Below, in pieces: positions 24,684 through 34,015 of a DNA stretch of 52,755 nt (its first letter is position 1; every line of letters begins with the position of its first letter). Origin of the DNA: Actinomycetes bacterium (lineage in GTDB: Bacteria > Actinomycetota > Actinomycetes > Nanopelagicales > Nanopelagicaceae); NCBI GenBank assembly GCA_025355765.1, contig JANXZB010000071.1, positions 1 through 52,755 on the forward strand, written 5' to 3'. The notes beneath the pieces were generated by a model. The model did not search any database. It worked only from the letters and a program-made list of their open reading frames with translations, and had not been told where the DNA came from. The translations under genes and the position numbers were made by a program.

Positions 24684-25765
24684 GCACAATGATCCCAGCA
24701 GCTAAACCATTAATTGGCGTCGAAGAGCGCGAAGCAGTAGACCGGGTTCTCCAGTCAGGAATGTTGGCGCAAGGTCCAGAGGTCGCTGCCTTCGAGGCCG
24801 AATTCTCAGCCATCGTTGCCAACCGACACTGCATCGCCGTGAATTCTGGAACATCCGGACTGCACATGGCTCTTGAAGCAATAGGTATGGATACCGGGGA
24901 CGAAGTTATCGTGCCATCTTTTACTTTCGCGGCGACGGCAAATTCAGTTGCGCTAACCGGAGCCACACCTGTATTCGTTGATATCGACCCTCGGACTTTC
25001 AATATCGATCCAAAGGCGATTGAAGCTGCAATTACGCCACGAACAAAGGCGATTCAGCCCGTCCATCTTTATGGTCAACCAGCATCAATGACTGAGATTA
25101 TGGAAATTGCCAAACGTCACAATCTCCTTGTCGTAGAAGATGCCGCCCAGGCGCATAGGGCTTCCTTTGACGGAATCCCCGCTGGTGCCATTGGTGATGC
25201 GGGCGTCTTCTCCTTCTATCCAACGAAGAATATGACGTCGGGCGAGGGCGGGATGATTACCACTGCCTCTGATGAGATTGCCCGGCAGTCGCGTCTGCTT
25301 CGTAACCAAGGAATGGAGAAGCGATACGAGAACGAGATCGTCGGCTTCAACACCCGCATGACAGATATCCATGCGGCCATCGGTCGAGTTCAGCTTCGAA
25401 AATTGGCAAAATGGACGGAACAACGACAGGCAAATGCGAAATACTTCGATGAGAACCTCAAGGGAGTAGTCGTCCCGTTTGTCGCGCCCGGGGCAGTTCA
25501 CGTCTACCACCAGTACACAATCCGAGTTGTCGGGCATGACCGTGATGCTTTTGGCGCGGAGATGACCAAGCGTGGTGTTGGAAATGGCGTGTACTACCCA
25601 ATTCCCGTTCACCGCCTTCCCTCCTTTGGGCTTACTTTTGATCTGCCAAATACAACCAGTGCGGCAAATGAAGTCCTATCTATTCCAGTGCATCCAGCCC
25701 TCTCTCAAGTCGATCTGGAAACCATCGTCTCGGTTATCAACTCCATAGCCGGCGCAGGCGCCTAA
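24680..25765 (+). CDS. DegT/DnrJ/EryC1/StrS aminotransferase (WbpE/WlbC type)
   Basis: A 361-residue PLP-dependent sugar aminotransferase. Features: IPAAKPLIGVEEREAVDRVL start, GTSGLHMALEAIG, IVPSFTFAATANSV, VVEDAAQAHRA and the PLP lysine Lys183 in FYPTKNMTSGEGG, then NTRMTDIHAAIGRVQL and VYYPIPVHRLPSF. In the predicted pathway it converts the 3-keto uronate made by the oxidase into the 3-amino compound using glutamate. The ATG overlaps the acetyltransferase stop (ATGA) and the oxidase starts three bases after its stop, so the three enzymes are made together. Confidence 0.9.
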   Translation: MSTMIPAAKPLIGVEEREAVDRVLQSGMLAQGPEVAAFEAEFSAIVANRHCIAVNSGTSGLHMALEAIGMDTGDEVIVPSFTFAATANSVALTGATPVFVDIDPRTFNIDPKAIEAAITPRTKAIQPVHLYGQPASMTEIMEIAKRHNLLVVEDAAQAHRASFDGIPAGAIGDAGVFSFYPTKNMTSGEGGMITTASDEIARQSRLLRNQGMEKRYENEIVGFNTRMTDIHAAIGRVQLRKLAKWTEQRQANAKYFDENLKGVVVPFVAPGAVHVYHQYTIRVVGHDRDAFGAEMTKRGVGNGVYYPIPVHRLPSFGLTFDLPNTTSAANEVLSIPVHPALSQVDLETIVSVINSIAGAGA

Positions 25766-25768
25766 CAC

Positions 25769-26761
25769 GTGAGTAATTTGCGAGCTGGCCTGGTCGGGCT
25801 AGGAATGATGGGTCGCCATCATGCCCGCGTTCTCGCCTCGCTTCCCGGCGTGGATTTTGTCGGAGTCTCTGATCCAGCAGGAGACGCCCAAGGCGTTGCG
25901 CAAGGTCGAACGGTCGTTGCATCCGTTGAAGAACTCATCGCCCTCGGTATTGATTATGCGATGGTGGCAGTACCAACTATTTATCACCTTGAAATTGGCC
26001 GACAACTTGCAGCCGCAGGTATTCATGCGATGGTGGAGAAGCCGCTTTCCCATGACACGCTGACTTCAAAGGAACTCACTAAAGCCTTTAGTGATGCTGG
26101 TTTGGTGGGGGCTGTCGGGCACATCGAGCGATACAACCCTTCCCTCCAAGAAGCCAGACGCAGACTTGAGCAAATCGGTTCTCTCTACCAAGTCGTAACA
26201 CGCCGTCAGGGTCCATTTCCTGCACGTATCGCTGACGTCGGCGTGGTGAAAGATCTCGCAACGCACGACATCGACCTAACATCCTGGATTACCGGGCAGC
26301 CCTACGCGTCAGTCTCTGCGCGCACCGCCTTGCGGACTGGTCGAGTGCATGAAGACCTGGTTGCAGTCGTCGGAACCCTTGCTGATGGAACAGTGACGAA
26401 TCACCTCGTGAACTGGCTTAGTCCGCTAAAAGAGCGCGTAACGATTCTTACTGGCGAAAAAGGTGCGTTTGTCGCTGACACTCTCACTGCCGATCTCACT
26501 TTCTATGCAAACGGAACCGTGACCTCTGGGTGGGACGAAATTGCCCAGTTCCGTGGCGTGAGTGAAGGCGACGTCATCCGCTACGCCATCGCAAAACACG
26601 AGCCTCTCCGAATGGAACACGAGCATTTCCGTGACGCTGTACTTGGCAAACACTCTGACATTGTGACGATGGAACAAGGCCTTGCCACCGTGGTTGTTGC
26701 AGAGGCAATCATCGAGAGCGCGAATACTCATTCCACAGTAATGATTCCGAGATCTAGTTAA
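25769..26761 (+). CDS. Gfo/Idh/MocA-family NAD-dependent oxidoreductase (WbpB/WlbA type)
   Basis: A 330-residue oxidoreductase. The N-terminal NAD-binding fold has GLVGLGMMGRHHARVL, and the catalytic motif is MVEKPLS with EKP at residues 90-92. GHIERYNPSLQEA and a His in ATHDIDLTSWI complete the active-site pattern. In the WbpA-B-E-D route this enzyme oxidises C3 of UDP-N-acetyl-glucosaminuronate. It is flanked by the aminotransferase (three bases away) and, downstream, a glycosyltransferase and the 6-dehydrogenase. GTG start. Confidence 0.88.
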   Translation: MSNLRAGLVGLGMMGRHHARVLASLPGVDFVGVSDPAGDAQGVAQGRTVVASVEELIALGIDYAMVAVPTIYHLEIGRQLAAAGIHAMVEKPLSHDTLTSKELTKAFSDAGLVGAVGHIERYNPSLQEARRRLEQIGSLYQVVTRRQGPFPARIADVGVVKDLATHDIDLTSWITGQPYASVSARTALRTGRVHEDLVAVVGTLADGTVTNHLVNWLSPLKERVTILTGEKGAFVADTLTADLTFYANGTVTSGWDEIAQFRGVSEGDVIRYAIAKHEPLRMEHEHFRDAVLGKHSDIVTMEQGLATVVVAEAIIESANTHSTVMIPRSS

Positions 26762-26770
26762 TTGAAGGTT

Positions 26771-28129
26771 ATGAATTCCCAAGATCGCGCATCACTTCAC
26801 ATCGTTTCACTTGTCACCAACAATGCTGTGGGAGATTCCCGTGTACTTAAATCTGCCGAAACCCTGACCGCGGCTGGTTATCAAGTAACCCTCCTTGCCG
26901 GACTGATCGGCTCAGTTCCTAAGTCCGAGGAAATGAATGGTTTTCACATTCTTCGAGCGCCAATAGTCAGCACCTTTGCAAAGCGACGAGTGACACCCAT
27001 TTTCCCATTCAATCAGATACTTGATTTGAGCAACCGCTATCTTCCTCGTGGTAAGCGATTTGTTCGCTACGGCTGCAAACTATTCACTACTGACAGGCTT
27101 TTCTGGCGTTGGGCCAGTCACCGACTGCTGAAGATATCGCCGAGATTTCTTTATTTCAGTTGGCCCATTCTCAAGGATGCTGAACTCGCCTTTGGGAAAA
27201 TTCTCGACCAACTCAATCCAGACATCATTCACGCGAATGATTGCGACACGGTCGGTCTGGCTTTACGCGCGAGAAACAGAGCTGCAGCAAAGGGCAAGAG
27301 GATTGCAGTTCTCTACGATGCACACGAATATATTCAAGGAGTTCATCGAAAGCATCCGGTGTGGCAGAGTGCAATGACTTTGCTTGAGCGCACCTCAATC
27401 AAGCGGGTGGACATAGTTATGACGGTGTCGGAAACCATCGCCGGAATGTTGGAAGACGACTACAAATTGCGGATTCGCCCCACGGTCGTTCTCAATGCAC
27501 CGCGTCGAACTCAACCTGCTGTTGATTCAGAAATGAAGACGATTCGAACCAAAATTGGATTAGCTCCGGAAGTTCCTCTTCACATTTACGTAGGTGCGGC
27601 TGCACCGCAGCGCGGCTTAAACGCGATGATTGACGCGCTCGTTAAAGCCAAAGGCCACCATGTCGGTTTGGTTGTAAATCCCGAATCCCCATTCGTGAAG
27701 AAACTCCAGGCACACGCGATTTCAATTGGCGTCGCCGATCGGGTCCATGTTCATCCTTATGTTCCAGAATGGTATGTCTCCACCTTCTCCTCCGATGCCA
27801 CAAGCGGAGTCATCCCGATTTTGCACTATCCGAACCATGAGATCTCGCTTGTGACGAAGTACTTCGAGTATTTGCACGCTCGAATTCCGATCATCGTGAG
27901 CGACGTGAAGACGATGGCCGAGGAGGTTCTGCTTCAGGGCAATGGCCTTGTCTTTACCGCCGGTCTTGGCGATGAGCTCGCCGATCGGTTTATTGAAATC
28001 GTGGCCGAACGAGCCCGGTTTACGAGCGCGATAACTGAATCGATGCTCGATGAATATTCCTGGGAGCGCCAAGGCGATAAACTGGTCTCTGCCCATGATG
28101 GCCTGGCACTTCTCGTAAAACAGCGATAG
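26771..28129 (+). CDS. GT4-like glycosyltransferase
   Basis: A GT-B glycosyltransferase of about 452 residues. The N-terminal domain resembles the first gene of the operon (HIVSLVTNNAVGDSRVLKSAETL, read in two runs) and has DIIHANDCDTVGLAL. The linker carries LYDAHEY and MTVSETIAGML. The C-terminal half has HIYVGAAAPQRGLNAMIDAL, and STFSSDATSGVIPILHYPNHEISLVTKYFEYLHARIPII in parts, the donor-binding segment. A TTG at 26762, one base after the previous stop, is the alternative start; ATG 26771 was chosen from similarity to the paralogue. It probably adds one residue of the glycan built from the pathway's sugar nucleotides. Confidence 0.88.
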   Translation: MNSQDRASLHIVSLVTNNAVGDSRVLKSAETLTAAGYQVTLLAGLIGSVPKSEEMNGFHILRAPIVSTFAKRRVTPIFPFNQILDLSNRYLPRGKRFVRYGCKLFTTDRLFWRWASHRLLKISPRFLYFSWPILKDAELAFGKILDQLNPDIIHANDCDTVGLALRARNRAAAKGKRIAVLYDAHEYIQGVHRKHPVWQSAMTLLERTSIKRVDIVMTVSETIAGMLEDDYKLRIRPTVVLNAPRRTQPAVDSEMKTIRTKIGLAPEVPLHIYVGAAAPQRGLNAMIDALVKAKGHHVGLVVNPESPFVKKLQAHAISIGVADRVHVHPYVPEWYVSTFSSDATSGVIPILHYPNHEISLVTKYFEYLHARIPIIVSDVKTMAEEVLLQGNGLVFTAGLGDELADRFIEIVAERARFTSAITESMLDEYSWERQGDKLVSAHDGLALLVKQR

Positions 28130-28143
28130 ATAAGGACTTATTG

Positions 28144-29436
28144 ATGAAGATTACCGTCGTCGCCCTAGGAAAAATCGGTCTCCCCTTAGCAGTTCAATTT
28201 GCTCGAAAGGGACATTCCGTCATCGGTGCAGATGTTATTGAGAAGACGGTTGAACTTGTAAATGCCGGAGTAGAACCCTTTCCCGGCGAGGCTCACCTGG
28301 GTGAATACCTTGCGGGGGTCGTCAAGAGCGGAGCGCTTCGTGCTACAACCGATACGACTTCTGCTGTTGCTCAAAGCGATGCCGTAGTCGTGGTTGTCCC
28401 GCTATTTGTTGACGATGAAGGAATTCCTGATTTTGGATGGATGGATGCTGCGACCGAATCGATCGGAAAAGGGCTAAAGCCCGGCACGCTCGTTTCCTAC
28501 GAAACTACCTTGCCTGTTGGAACAACACGGAACCGATTTGCTCCGGCGTTGGAGAAGTTGTCCGGTCTTAAGGCAGGAGTCGATTTTCATCTGGTCTTCT
28601 CGCCAGAGCGCGTCTTCACGGGACGAGTTTTTGCAGACCTAAGAAAGTATCCGAAATTGGTCGGTGGGATTAACGATGCAAGTGGCGCCCATGGCGTGAA
28701 GTTCTATCAAGAAGTTCTTGATTTTGATGATCGTCCCGATTTGGCTCAAGGCAACGGTGTCTGGGATCTCGGAAGTTCGGAGGCTTCTGAATTAGCAAAG
28801 TTGGCAGAAACGACCTACCGTGATGTGAATATTGCACTCGCAAACCAATTCGCGCTTTTTTCCGAAGTCAATGGAATAGATGTTCAGAAAGTAATCGATG
28901 CATCCAATTCGCAACCTTTCTCCCACATCCACCGCCCCGGTATTGCAGTAGGTGGACACTGCATTCCTATCTATCCTCGCTTTTACTTGTGGAATGATCC
29001 TGCAGCGACGGTAGTAAGCGCGGCGCGAAGTGCGAATGCGGCAATGCCTGCACATGTTGTTAACACATTGGCCAAGATTCATGGCGATCTCAAAGGTCAA
29101 CGCATTGCTGTTCTTGGTGCTGCATATCGTGGGGGCGTAAAGGAGACGGCATTTTCTGGCGTGTTTCCAACGGTCGCGGCATTGAAGGAGCTTGGTGCGC
29201 TCGTGATGGTTCACGATCCTATGTATACCGATGACGAACTCACGCACTACGGATTCGTTCCGTATCACTACGGGGAAGCCGTGGACGCGGCAATAGTTCA
29301 GGCAGATCATGCTCAATATCGCGATCTTGCACCGCATGACCTTCCAGGGGCTAAGACAATTCTCGATGGTCGGGGTGTAACCGATGAAGCAAAATGGACC
29401 GGAGTTCGCTACCACGTAGTCGGCAGAGCACTTTAA
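28144..29436 (+). CDS. Nucleotide-sugar 6-dehydrogenase (WbpA/WecC type)
   Basis: A 430-residue UDP-sugar dehydrogenase with the three-domain layout of the UDP-GlcNAc/ManNAc group. The NAD-binding start is VVALGKIGLPLAVQFARKGH, SYETTLPVGTTRNR and SPERVFTGR follow, then EASELAKLAETTYRDVNIAL in the central domain and the catalytic Cys273 in GGHCIPIYPR. AVLGAAYRGGVKETAFSG and a C-terminal VVQADHAQYRD-like segment complete it. It oxidises C6 of UDP-GlcNAc (or UDP-ManNAc) to the uronate with two NAD, the first step for the diacetamido-uronate pathway. ATG 28144 has an AAGGA site 7 bases upstream and was preferred over TTG 28141. Confidence 0.9.
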   Translation: MKITVVALGKIGLPLAVQFARKGHSVIGADVIEKTVELVNAGVEPFPGEAHLGEYLAGVVKSGALRATTDTTSAVAQSDAVVVVVPLFVDDEGIPDFGWMDAATESIGKGLKPGTLVSYETTLPVGTTRNRFAPALEKLSGLKAGVDFHLVFSPERVFTGRVFADLRKYPKLVGGINDASGAHGVKFYQEVLDFDDRPDLAQGNGVWDLGSSEASELAKLAETTYRDVNIALANQFALFSEVNGIDVQKVIDASNSQPFSHIHRPGIAVGGHCIPIYPRFYLWNDPAATVVSAARSANAAMPAHVVNTLAKIHGDLKGQRIAVLGAAYRGGVKETAFSGVFPTVAALKELGALVMVHDPMYTDDELTHYGFVPYHYGEAVDAAIVQADHAQYRDLAPHDLPGAKTILDGRGVTDEAKWTGVRYHVVGRAL

Positions 29437-29478
29437 GGAAGAATTCCCTCCGGGTTTACAGAGTTAGACTCTGCTCTT

Positions 29479-31251
29479 ATGGCGCGCAACTTGGTGAATC
29501 TCGAAGGGGTTTTCAAGGCATTCGATATTCGCCCCTTACTCGATGACGTGTCACTGGGAATCTCTGAGGGCGATCGAATCGGCATTGTCGGCCGTAACGG
29601 ATCAGGTAAGAGCACCCTGCTTCGAGTGATAGCAGGCATCGAACCGCCAGATGCCGGTCGGGTGACACGCACTAATGACATCCGAGTTGGATTGCTCTCG
29701 CAAGTTGACGTAGCTGACCCTTCCGCGACCGTCGGCGAAGTCGTGTTGGGTGACAAAGAGAAACACGAATGGGCTCGCGAGCCAGGAATCAGAGAAGTCT
29801 TTGACGGATTATTCGGCGGGCATTCGGACGAATTCTTCGATAGAAAGTTCAGCGCCTTATCTGGTGGAGAACGACGCCGCGTGGGCCTAGCCAAACTTCT
29901 TATAAGCAACGTGGATCTTCTGCTCTTGGACGAGCCAACGAACCATCTAGATGTTGAAGGTGTCGCCTGGCTTTCTCGATACTTGAACCAACGAAAGGAA
30001 CTCGCCGTCGCAGTCATCACTCACGATCGATGGTTTCTCGATGCCGTAACCGATCGCACTTGGGAGGTCGTTGATGGCAAAGTCGAAGAGTACGACGGTG
30101 GTTATTCTGCTTACGTACTTTCCAAGGCCGAACGCTCTAGGCAGGCTTCAGTTCTAGAAGGTCGCAGAAACATGCTTATTCGTAAGGAATTAGCATGGCT
30201 GCGGCGCGGACCCCCGGCTCGCACTTCTAAGCCAAAGTTTCGCGTGGATGCCGCCAACGAACTTATCGCATTCGAGCCGCCACCCAGAGACGGAACTGAG
30301 CTTCTACGATTCGCGAGGAATCGGCTTGGAAATACGGTTTACGAATTGCACCACGCGCGCATCGGCGCTGGAGAGAAGGAACTCCTCGATGACGTTTATT
30401 GGAATGTTGGGCCTGGTGACCGAATTGGAATCGTAGGTATTAATGGTGCCGGCAAGACGACTCTGCTTCGTACCTTGGTGGGTGAAAACAAGTTAACGGC
30501 GGGCAAATTGGTCAAAGGCGTCACCGTGAAGCCGGCCTTCTTGACGCAGCATTTAGCCGAGCTCAATCCCAAATGGAGAGTCCTTGAGGCCGTGGAGGAT
30601 GTGGCAAATCGCGTTGAATTGGGAAACGGTAAAGAGCTCTCTGCCTCTCAACTATGCGAGCGTCTCGGTTTCGATCGTGAATCGCAATGGACGCCAGTTG
30701 GAGACCTCTCTGGTGGAGAAAAGCGTCGTCTGCAGCTGACGCGTTTGTTAATGGATAGTCCGAACGTTCTGTTACTTGATGAACCCACGAACGATTTCGA
30801 TATCGAGACTTTGACCGAACTTGAAGATTTGCTTGACAGTTACAGCGGAACAATTTTGGTGATCTCGCATGATCGATATTTTCTTGAACGTGTGTGCGAT
30901 CGTTTCGTGGGGTTGCTCGGTGATGGGCAACTTCGCGATCTGCCACGGGGCGTGGATCAATACTTGGAACAGCGCGAGGAAATGATCGCGCAGATGAATG
31001 AGAATGAGTCTCCCAAGAAGGAGATCTCTAATGCCGCCTCGCAAAGGCAGTTGAAGAAGGACCTCGTCCGGCTCGAAAGGCAGTTGGAGAAGATTTCAGA
31101 GAAGATTTCCTCGCTACTTCTCGCTCAGGAAGCAGCTGCCTTTGACCCTGTCCGACTAGCCCAAATTGACGGGGAGTTAGAAGTGGTTCGAGCGGGCCAG
31201 GCTCAACTTGAAGAAGAGTGGCTCACAACGACCTTAGCGTTAGGGAATTAG
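29479..31251 (+). CDS. ABC-F family ATPase (Uup-like)
   Basis: A 590-residue protein with two ABC ATPase domains and no membrane segment. First domain: Walker A GRNGSGKSTLL, signature LSGGERRRVGLAK and Walker B LLLLDEPTNHLD. Second domain: Walker A GINGAGKTTLL, signature LSGGEKRRLQLTR and VLLLDEPTNDFD. A C-terminal coiled coil (about 500-590) is rich in Lys, Glu and Gln, as in Uup. ABC-F proteins act on the ribosome or on nucleic acids; Uup types have been linked to ribosome rescue and to DNA transposition/repair. A TAGACT hexamer lies eight bases before the ATG, and no ribosome site is seen. Confidence 0.93.
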   Translation: MARNLVNLEGVFKAFDIRPLLDDVSLGISEGDRIGIVGRNGSGKSTLLRVIAGIEPPDAGRVTRTNDIRVGLLSQVDVADPSATVGEVVLGDKEKHEWAREPGIREVFDGLFGGHSDEFFDRKFSALSGGERRRVGLAKLLISNVDLLLLDEPTNHLDVEGVAWLSRYLNQRKELAVAVITHDRWFLDAVTDRTWEVVDGKVEEYDGGYSAYVLSKAERSRQASVLEGRRNMLIRKELAWLRRGPPARTSKPKFRVDAANELIAFEPPPRDGTELLRFARNRLGNTVYELHHARIGAGEKELLDDVYWNVGPGDRIGIVGINGAGKTTLLRTLVGENKLTAGKLVKGVTVKPAFLTQHLAELNPKWRVLEAVEDVANRVELGNGKELSASQLCERLGFDRESQWTPVGDLSGGEKRRLQLTRLLMDSPNVLLLDEPTNDFDIETLTELEDLLDSYSGTILVISHDRYFLERVCDRFVGLLGDGQLRDLPRGVDQYLEQREEMIAQMNENESPKKEISNAASQRQLKKDLVRLERQLEKISEKISSLLLAQEAAAFDPVRLAQIDGELEVVRAGQAQLEEEWLTTTLALGN

Positions 31252-31276
31252 CTTTCACGCGACTGGAGGATTGAGA

Positions 31277-31282
31277 TAAAGT
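31277..31282 (+). promoter_or_regulatory. -10 hexamer for leaderless yqhA-like mRNA
   Basis: TAAAGT is followed by six bases and ATG 31289. TTTCAC, a -35-like element, lies 18 bases upstream. Confidence 0.5.
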
Positions 31283-31288
31283 CCTTGT

Positions 31289-31822
31289 ATGACAAATAAA
31301 GTTGCACACCTTTTAGAGGTGACAATTTTTCGAGCACGATGGTTGCTTGCCCCCTTATATCTGGGCTTGGCTGGTGTTTTAGTACTTCTTGGTTACAGGT
31401 TCATTGTTGAATTCATAACTTTGGCGCGGCACACAGCGAATTTGGACTCCCATGCTTTCACCTTAAGTCTGCTGTCTTTGGTGGATCTCACTTTGTTGGC
31501 AAATCTAATTTTGATGGTGGTGTTTGCTGGATATGAGAATTTTGTCTCCAGAATTGATGTAGCGCAAGGTTCGAAAGATCGACCTCACTGGATGGGGACG
31601 ATAGATTTCTCTGGTTTGAAAATCAAGCTAATAGGTTCTTTGGTAGCCATTTCGGTAATTGAACTGCTCAAAGATTTCATTGAACTTTCTGGCAAGGATG
31701 TTATAGGCCAAGGCACCATCGGAAGAATCGCCATCCATTTAACATTTGTTATATCAGGAGTTCTTTTTGCTGTTATGGATTGGGTCGCCGATAAGAGGGA
31801 ATTCGGAGGAACTCATCCCTAA
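31289..31822 (+). CDS. YqhA/UPF0114-family membrane protein
   Basis: A 177-residue membrane protein with about four hydrophobic segments. The start FRARWLLAPLYLGLAGVLVLL and SLVDLTLLANLILMVVFAGYENFVSRID are characteristic of the YqhA/UPF0114 family, also annotated as TIGR00645. Function is unknown. The last A of its TAA is the first A of the next gene's ATG, so it is probably co-expressed with the YdcZ-like transporter. Confidence 0.9.
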   Translation: MTNKVAHLLEVTIFRARWLLAPLYLGLAGVLVLLGYRFIVEFITLARHTANLDSHAFTLSLLSLVDLTLLANLILMVVFAGYENFVSRIDVAQGSKDRPHWMGTIDFSGLKIKLIGSLVAISVIELLKDFIELSGKDVIGQGTIGRIAIHLTFVISGVLFAVMDWVADKREFGGTHP

Positions 31823-32757
31823 TGCGGTTGGATTTATTGGCAGCGCTCTCTGGAGTCTTTGTGGCGGTGCAGTCCCGTGCGAACGGAGAACTCGCATTTC
31901 GTCTGCAAAACAGTTTAGAAGCGGCGTGCATCTCCTTTGGCTCAGGTCTTATCGTCGTACTGGCGATCACCTATTTTCACGAGGGGATAAAGAACGGTCT
32001 GCGCAGAACTCGCAACGCAGTCAAGGCAGGTGCGATTCCTCGCTGGCGTCTATTCGGTGGCGCACTTGGCGGAACAGTGATTGCAATTCAAACTCATATC
32101 GTCCCGTTGATTGGTGTCGCGATCTATTCGGTCTCCGTGATTTCTGGACAGACAGCCATTTCCTTGCTGGTAGATCGCCTCGGTCTCACCGGTGGAGGTA
32201 AAAGACATATTTCCTCTCGCAGAGTCACGGCTGCAGTTCTTACAGTTCTTGCCGTTGTGATTTCGGTCTGGGATCGTTTGGATGCAAAGAGTCTTTCGAT
32301 AACCGCAGTTGTCTTGGGGATAATTTCCGGCGGGATTATCGGGCTCCAACGTGCTCTGAACGGACAGGTGAACGAACATTCTGGGCAGAGTTTCGCAACA
32401 ACGTTATTGAACTTCGTTACAGGAACGATTTTGTTGCTTCTGCTCTTTGTCGGCGGGCTTGTCTCTCATCACTCACACCTATCCGCTCCGATGTTGAATC
32501 CTTGGTGGATGTACTTAGGTGGCGTGACAGGGGTTATTTACATCGCTTTTGCATCGACGGTCGTCCAGCACCTGGGTGTGCTCACTTTTACGCTCTTTAG
32601 TGTTGGCGGTCAGCTTTTTGGAGCGCTGCTATTCGATATCTTCTTGCCTTCGAAAGGCGTTCATGTGGGCGCCTATCTGGTAACTGGAATTTTCATGACT
32701 TACATCGGAGTGCTGACCAACAGCGAACGTTTAGTTAGTAGGCGCAGGTCCAGTTGA
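31822..32757 (+). CDS. DMT-superfamily transporter with duplicated YdcZ/DUF606 domain
   Basis: A 311-residue membrane protein with about ten hydrophobic segments in two similar halves. The first begins LAALSGVFVAVQSRANGELA and the second LGIISGGIIGLQRALNGQVN, each showing the G-x2-Q-x-A/R-x-N pattern of DUF606 domains. Such transporters move unidentified small molecules. GGAGGA precedes the ATG. Its last 27 bases overlap the 3' end of the convergent LacI-family gene. Confidence 0.88.
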   Translation: MRLDLLAALSGVFVAVQSRANGELAFRLQNSLEAACISFGSGLIVVLAITYFHEGIKNGLRRTRNAVKAGAIPRWRLFGGALGGTVIAIQTHIVPLIGVAIYSVSVISGQTAISLLVDRLGLTGGGKRHISSRRVTAAVLTVLAVVISVWDRLDAKSLSITAVVLGIISGGIIGLQRALNGQVNEHSGQSFATTLLNFVTGTILLLLLFVGGLVSHHSHLSAPMLNPWWMYLGGVTGVIYIAFASTVVQHLGVLTFTLFSVGGQLFGALLFDIFLPSKGVHVGAYLVTGIFMTYIGVLTNSERLVSRRRSS

Positions 32758-33756
32758 CTCTCGGATTACGAGCGGGCATCGCAAATACACAATTTTCGGT
32801 TCTGGAGCGGCATCGCCTTCAATCCAGGCGCGCAATATCTCTGCTGCCTCTACGCCCATCTGATGTTTAGGAAGAGCAAAGGTTGTCAGGGTTGGATGAA
32901 CGCGATCCATCATCGGAATGTCATTGAACCCAATTACCGATATATCCCGCGGACAATCCAACCCAGCTGCCTTGAGGCCATCGATCACGCCAATTGCCAA
33001 TTGATCATTGGCGGCCAATATCGCGGTGGGCCTTGGGCCTGGCCGGGCAAGCAGCTTTGCAATCGCATCCATACCGGCACTTTCGTTGTAACCGGTTGAG
33101 ACAACGGTTGGACAATCTGCCTCGGCTAGCCCAACTGCATTAATTACTTCCTTGAAAGCACGTAAACGAATGTAGCCAGTCGACAAATTTTGCGGACCTG
33201 CAACGTGGGCAATGCGTCGATGTCCAAGTTTGACCAGATGGTCGATTGCTTCTCTGACTTCGATTGCTTCATCACCTACTACGGCAGGCAAGAGTTGTGT
33301 TTCTGTAAGCCGGTTTACGAGAACGGCAGGAATTTTACGTTTCACAATTTCTTTGACTACAGGGTCATTTCTAAACGCGGTTGCAAGAATGAAGCCATCA
33401 CATCGACGATTCACCAAGGTATCAAAGAGTTGCATCTCCCTCTTGGGATCGTTATCGGTATTCACGATAAGAGCGCTCAGCCCAGCAGGTCCCAGTACTG
33501 CCTCAACCCCTCGCACAATTGGCGGAAAGAGAGGGTTGATGAGATCTGGAACCATGAACCCGACGGTGTAGGAGCGTTTTGTCCGCAGGCCCCGTGCCAA
33601 GGAGTTCGGTTGGTAATTCATCTTGGTGGCAATTTCAAGGACGCGCTTTACGGTCTCTGCGGCTACCAAGTGTCGCGATTCTGGGTTTAGTGCCTTGGAG
33701 GCAGTGCCGGGGTGTACGCCTGCAGCTTCGGCGACATCGGCAAGAGTGCTGACCAT
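32731..33756 (-). CDS. LacI-family transcriptional regulator
   Basis: A 341-residue repressor-type regulator. The N-terminal helix-turn-helix reads TLADVAEAAGVHPGTASKAL, the hinge region is NYQPNSLARGLRT, and the periplasmic-binding-protein-like ligand domain starts at SYTVGFMVPDLINPLF and contains ILAANDQLAIGVIDGLK and DISVIGFNDIPM. The ligand is probably a small metabolite, not necessarily a sugar. It is divergent from the branched-chain-amino-acid-type transporter operon across 259 bp and is the natural candidate to control it. The start has a leaderless -10 hexamer; the 3' end overlaps the convergent transporter gene by 27 bp. Confidence 0.93.
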   Translation of the reverse strand: MVSTLADVAEAAGVHPGTASKALNPESRHLVAAETVKRVLEIATKMNYQPNSLARGLRTKRSYTVGFMVPDLINPLFPPIVRGVEAVLGPAGLSALIVNTDNDPKREMQLFDTLVNRRCDGFILATAFRNDPVVKEIVKRKIPAVLVNRLTETQLLPAVVGDEAIEVREAIDHLVKLGHRRIAHVAGPQNLSTGYIRLRAFKEVINAVGLAEADCPTVVSTGYNESAGMDAIAKLLARPGPRPTAILAANDQLAIGVIDGLKAAGLDCPRDISVIGFNDIPMMDRVHPTLTTFALPKHQMGVEAAEILRAWIEGDAAPEPKIVYLRCPLVIRESTGPAPTN

Positions 33757-33763
33757 TTTGGCA

Positions 33764-33769
33764 ACAATA
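33764..33769 (-). promoter_or_regulatory. -10 hexamer for leaderless LacI-family gene
   Basis: On the minus strand TATTGT lies seven bases before ATG 33756, with no ribosome site. Confidence 0.4.
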
Positions 33770-33814
33770 GGTGATTACCCTGATGAAACCAACGTCCTAC
33801 CCGTCGCGAAGATG

Positions 33815-33825
33815 CGTAATCGTTA
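33815..33825. promoter_or_regulatory. Candidate LacI-family operator
   Basis: GTAATCGTTAC is an inverted repeat (GTAA, three-base centre, TTAC) and contains AATCGTTA, a 7-of-8 match to the AANCGNTT core common to LacI-family sites. It is in the divergent region between the regulator and the liv-type operon. The remaining intergenic bases show no other clear element except the GGAAGG ribosome site before 34016. Confidence 0.3.
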
Positions 33826-34015
33826 CAAAGACTTGGGATTAGACCCCTTGACGGCGACATATTCCTGACCTACGGTTCCAGCAGACCAAAGTTGTTGCCT
33901 TCTCCCTGCAGGTGAAGGGTCAGTAACTGCGGCGAAGTCGAACGCGAGTATGTACCCCAGCGTCCACGATTCGACACATTCATTGTTCGTATCTACGTAC
34001 TAGGAAGGTAACGGA

